64,000 nt of DNA from Streptomyces durocortorensis (GTDB taxonomy: Bacteria; Actinomycetota; Actinomycetes; Streptomycetales; Streptomycetaceae), in contig NZ_CP134500.1 in assembly GCF_031760065.1 (NCBI RefSeq), positions 5,146,001 through 5,210,000 on the forward strand, written 5' to 3'. The translations under genes were made by a program, and so were the position numbers. Below are positions 61,099 to 64,000 of the stretch, piece after piece (positions within the stretch are counted from its first letter, which is position 1; each line of letters starts with the position of its first letter). Under the pieces are notes generated by a model, which was not told the origin of the DNA, did no database searches, and worked only from the letters and a program-made list of their open reading frames with translations.

Positions 61099-62628
61099 AT
61101 GACCACATTCGTACACGGCTCGGACACCCTGACCCGCGACGCGCTCACGGTGCTCCAGCCCGGATTCGCCGGAACCACCGCACCCGACTGGCTGCTGCGC
61201 CGCGTCGGCGAGGGCCTCGGAGCCGTCGGGGTCTTCGGCCGTAACGTCCACTCGCCCGAGCAGCTCGCCGCGCTCACGGAGCGGCTGCGCGCCGAACGCG
61301 AGGACATCCTCGTCGCGATCGACGAGGAGAGCGGGGACGTGACACGCCTGGAGGTCGTGCACGGGTCCTCGTTCCCCGGCAACTACGCCCTCGGCTCGGT
61401 GGACGACGTCCATCTCACCCGGTCCGTCGCCCAGGAGCTGGGCCGCCGGCTCGCCGAGTGCGGCGTCAACCTCAACTGGGCGCCGTCCGCCGACGTCAAC
61501 GCCAACGTGGGCAACCCGGTCATCGGCGTACGCTCCTTCGGCGCCGACCCCCAGCTGGTCGCCCGGCACACCGCCGCGTACGTCGAGGGCCTCCAGGCCG
61601 CCGGTGTCGCCGCCTGCACCAAGCACTTCCCCGGCCACGGCGACACCGCGGTCGACTCGCACCACGCGATCCCCCGCATCGATGTGGATCTCGACACCCT
61701 GCACGCCCGTGAGCTGGTGCCTTTCCGGGCGGCCATCGCCGCGGGTTCCCAATCGGTGATGAGCGCGCATATCCTGCTTCCCGCACTCGACCCCGACCGC
61801 CCGGCCACGGTCAGCCCGCAGATCCTCACCGGTCTGCTGCGCGAGGAGCTGGGCTACGACGGCCTGATCGTCACGGACGGCATCGAGATGGAGGCCATCT
61901 CCAAGGTCTACGGCATCGAGCGCGGCTCCGTCCTCGCCATCGCCGCGGGCTGCGACGCCATCTGTGTCGGCGGCGGCCTGTGCGACGAGGAGACGGTGCT
62001 GCGGCTCCGCGACGCCATCGTCGGGGCCGTACGCAGCGGGGAACTGGCCGAGGAGCGGCTCGCGGACGCGGCCGCCCGAGTACGAGCCCTCGCGTCCTGG
62101 ACGCAGAGGGCCCGGGGGGATGTCCCGGAGCCGGGCGCGGAAGTGCAGGAGGGGACCGCGCCCGGCACCGGAGTCAGCTCCGACATCGGCCTGGTGGCCG
62201 CCCGCCGCGCGGTCCGGGTGACCGGCTCCGGCGACCGGCTGACCGAGGCGGCGTACGTGGCCACGTTCAGCCCGGTGGCGAACATCGCGGTCGGCGCCGA
62301 GACCCCGTGGGGTGTCGCGACCGCCCTGACCGAGCTGCTGCCCGGCACCGACGCGGACACGTACACCGACGAGAGCGCCGACCCGGTGGCCGCGGCCCTG
62401 GAGGCTGCGGGGGACCGTCGTATCGTCGCCGTCGTCCGTGACGAGCACCGGCACGCCTGGATGGGCAGGGCGCTCGACGCCTTGCTGGCGGCCCGCCCGG
62501 ACACGGTCGTGGTCGAGATGGGCCTGCCCCAGTCGGAGCCCCGGGGCGCCCTGTACGCGGCCACCCACGGCGCGGCCCGCGTCTGCGGCGAGGCGGCGGT
62601 GGAGGCGATCACGGACACGAAGCCCTGA
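61099..62628 (+). CDS. dasD: GH3 beta-N-acetylglucosaminidase DasD (NagZ family)
   Basis: 509 residues. KHFPGHGDTAVDSHHAIP holds the Asp/His acid-base pair of GH3 N-acetylglucosaminidases, and LIVTDGIEMEAI holds the nucleophile aspartate. No signal peptide, so it acts inside the cell on imported chitobiose. A C-terminal domain (about 350-509) is typical of the longer GH3 group. ATG 61099 is 10 bases after dasC, in the same operon. Confidence 0.93.
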   Translation: MTTFVHGSDTLTRDALTVLQPGFAGTTAPDWLLRRVGEGLGAVGVFGRNVHSPEQLAALTERLRAEREDILVAIDEESGDVTRLEVVHGSSFPGNYALGSVDDVHLTRSVAQELGRRLAECGVNLNWAPSADVNANVGNPVIGVRSFGADPQLVARHTAAYVEGLQAAGVAACTKHFPGHGDTAVDSHHAIPRIDVDLDTLHARELVPFRAAIAAGSQSVMSAHILLPALDPDRPATVSPQILTGLLREELGYDGLIVTDGIEMEAISKVYGIERGSVLAIAAGCDAICVGGGLCDEETVLRLRDAIVGAVRSGELAEERLADAAARVRALASWTQRARGDVPEPGAEVQEGTAPGTGVSSDIGLVAARRAVRVTGSGDRLTEAAYVATFSPVANIAVGAETPWGVATALTELLPGTDADTYTDESADPVAAALEAAGDRRIVAVVRDEHRHAWMGRALDALLAARPDTVVVEMGLPQSEPRGALYAATHGAARVCGEAAVEAITDTKP

Positions 62629-62667
62629 GTCAGAGGCGCGGGTCGAAGCCTCCGGCGGCAAGATCAA

Positions 62668-62709
62668 GCCCGTCCGGCGATCGAGGACAAAGCCTCTCGC
62701 CGGACGGGC
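62668..62709. terminator. Hairpin 1 between dasD and nagB
   Basis: GCCCGTCCGGCGA pairs with TCGCCGGACGGGC; an inner GAGG/CCTC extends the stem. Confidence 0.75.
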
Positions 62710-62713
62710 GGCA

Positions 62714-62762
62714 TACGGCGAAGGGCCGGGACACCACCACGGTGCCCCGGCCCTTCGCCGTA
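62714..62762. terminator. Hairpin 2 between dasD and nagB
   Basis: TACGGCGAAGGGCCGGG pairs with its full complement (17 bp). Two tandem hairpins thus separate the convergent genes. Confidence 0.8.
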
Positions 62763-62773
62763 CCGCCAGGGGC

Positions 62774-63559
62774 CTACAGCCCCTGCCACGACGGCTTCGC
62801 CGCATACGTGGCCCGGAAGTAGTCCGCCAGCTTCAGCTTCGACGCAGCCGCCTCGTCGACCACCACCGTCGCGTGCGGGTGCAGCTGGAGCGCCGACGCG
62901 GGCACGATCGAGGCGACCGGCCCCTCCACCGTCTGCGCGACGGCCTCCGCCTTGCCCTCGCCGGTGGCCAGCAGGATCGGGTGGCGGGAGTCCAGGATCG
63001 TCCCGATGCCCTGGGTGATCACGTGGTGCGGCACCTGGTCGATGTCGTTGTCGAAGAACCGCGCGTTGTCGACCCGGGTCTGCTCGGTCAGCGTCTTGAT
63101 CCGGGTGCGCGAGGCGAGTGAGGAGCACGGCTCGTTGAAGCCGATGTGCCCGTCGGTGCCGATGCCCAGCAGCTGGAGGTCGACGCCGCCCGCCTCCGCC
63201 AGCGCCCGGTCGTACGCCTCGCACGCGGCCTGGACGTCCTCGGCCGAGCCGTCGGGGCCCATGAAGGCCGCCTCGGACAGCCCGAGCGGCTCGACGACCT
63301 CGCGCAGGACCACCGATCGGTACGACTCCGGGTGGCCCGCGGGCAGTCCGACGTACTCGTCGAGCTGGCAGATCCGGGCGCGCGACGCGTCGACCGCGCC
63401 GGAGGCGACCTTCGCGGCGAGCGCGCGGTAGATGGGCAGCGGAGTCGAGCCGGTGGCAACGCCGAGCAGGGCGTCGGGCTTGCGGCTGAGCAGGGCTGCG
63501 ATGGCCTCCGCGATCAGTTCGCCGCCTGCCGTGGCGTCCGGGACGATGACAACTTCCAC
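62774..63559 (-). CDS. nagB: Glucosamine-6-phosphate deaminase
   Basis: 261 residues. GVATGSTPLPIYRAL (phosphate loop), CQLDEYVGLP (catalytic aspartate) and GIGTDGHIGFNEP (catalytic Asp-His). It converts glucosamine-6-phosphate to fructose-6-phosphate and ammonia, so it also removes the DasR ligand. GTG 63559 matches the usual N-terminus MEVVIVPDA. A dre lies 31 bases upstream. Confidence 0.95.
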   Translation of the reverse strand: MEVVIVPDATAGGELIAEAIAALLSRKPDALLGVATGSTPLPIYRALAAKVASGAVDASRARICQLDEYVGLPAGHPESYRSVVLREVVEPLGLSEAAFMGPDGSAEDVQAACEAYDRALAEAGGVDLQLLGIGTDGHIGFNEPCSSLASRTRIKTLTEQTRVDNARFFDNDIDQVPHHVITQGIGTILDSRHPILLATGEGKAEAVAQTVEGPVASIVPASALQLHPHATVVVDEAAASKLKLADYFRATYAAKPSWQGL

Positions 63560-63589
63560 GCTGTGCCTGCCGATCTGACTAGGGGAGCC

Positions 63590-63605
63590 GGTGGTATAGA
63601 CCAAT
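63590..63605. promoter_or_regulatory. DasR operator (dre) between nagB and the SIS gene
   Basis: GGTGGTATAGACCAAT, core TGGTATAGACCA, near-palindromic. Located for control of nagB and possibly the divergent gene. Confidence 0.8.
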
Positions 63606-63848
63606 CAAGTTCCCAATTTAGCAGAATCGGGCGGCCGTACGGTGAACAGTCCGCCCATCGGCCCGCACGCTTGCGCGCCCACCGGCCCGCCCGCCCCGGC
63701 CCGCTGGCGGGCCTCGGCAATGCCTGGTCGACTTGTGCGGTACGGAACGGATCGCGCACCCCCGAGGACGCACCCCCCGTGGACGCGCCTGCCTAGACGC
63801 ACCGCCCGTACGCCGACACCGCAGCCGACAGCGCAGGGAGGCCCCCAT

Positions 63849-64000
63849 ATGTCCGCCACCCCACCGGCCGACCGGAGCGGCCAGGGCGACGAGCCCGGCC
63901 GCATCATGTCCGGCGAGATGGCCGAGCAGCCCGCGATGCTGCGCCGCATCCTCGAACAGGGCGCGCCCCGCATCCGCGAGGTCGCCGCCGAGATCGCCGC
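63849..64000 (+). CDS. SIS-domain sugar-phosphate protein, N-terminal part
   Basis: Cut by the window edge after 50 residues. The segment GRIMSGEMAEQPAMLRRILE followed by a helix is the usual start of SIS-domain sugar isomerases/GlmS-like glutamine-independent proteins. GGGAGG precedes ATG 63849. Next to nagB, it probably acts on aminosugar phosphates, but the catalytic part is not in the window. Confidence 0.7.
   Translation, partial: MSATPPADRSGQGDEPGRIMSGEMAEQPAMLRRILEQGAPRIREVAAEIA

Overview
This 64 kb window is chromosomal DNA from a Streptomyces or a very close relative. The evidence is the very high GC content with G/C-biased third codon positions, a WhiB-like wblC end, the sigR-rsrA thiol-stress pair, catR-catA, a B12-riboswitch-controlled nrdAB, and the dasR-dasABC-dasD-nagB aminosugar locus. 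From memory, the gene order matches the stretch of the S. coelicolor chromosome that runs from wblC through hisN, sigR and nrdAB to dasR and nagB. It is therefore mostly core chromosome, with one conspicuous accessory insertion.

Layout. 0-20 kb: the wblC 3' end, two tiny proteins, an ABC1-family kinase-like protein, a ThiF/E1-like protein divergent from a YgjP-type metallopeptidase, a TerD-AIM24 fusion with two further AIM24 proteins, a Nudix/DUF2342 pair, an SDR, moaE, a Lon-like PDZ protease, a UPF0182 membrane protein, and a Sel1/TPR protein flanked by two identical initiator tRNA genes. 20-29 kb: catR/catA, a CBS protein, hisN, a TetR regulator with a TTA codon, an SMR exporter, rsgA, aroA, an M50-like peptidase, an SRAP (YedK/HMCES) protein and a hydrolase. 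29-41 kb: sigR-rsrA with its auto-regulated promoter, two HD-domain membrane proteins, a TPR-like protein, def, a secreted M15 peptidase, a GlxA/AraC regulator (nrdS position), and nrdB/nrdA with a cobalamin riboswitch. 41-46 kb: cstA-ybdD, a TrmB/LuxR regulator and an aldo/keto reductase that share an intergenic region with two DasR-type operators.

46-56 kb is the most interesting part. A tightly overlapping operon carries a membrane glycosyltransferase, an AglD-like integral membrane protein, a class III aminotransferase, an SDR, a UbiA-family enzyme resembling decaprenyl-phosphate phosphoribosyltransferase, a second glycosyltransferase and a membrane-anchored EEP hydrolase. A divergent EEP paralogue lies on one side. 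A SARP regulator and two tiny proteins lie on the other. The set suggests a polyprenyl-linked (amino)sugar or glycolipid pathway, which is an inference from families only.

56-64 kb is the chitobiose/GlcNAc locus: DasR represses, DasABC imports chitobiose, DasD splits it, and NagB deaminates GlcN-6-P. DasR-type (dre) operators precede dasA and lie between nagB and a partial SIS-domain gene at the right edge.

Starts were chosen by Shine-Dalgarno spacing, overlap with the upstream gene and family length. No sequence search was run, so all family names rest on motifs recognised by eye.
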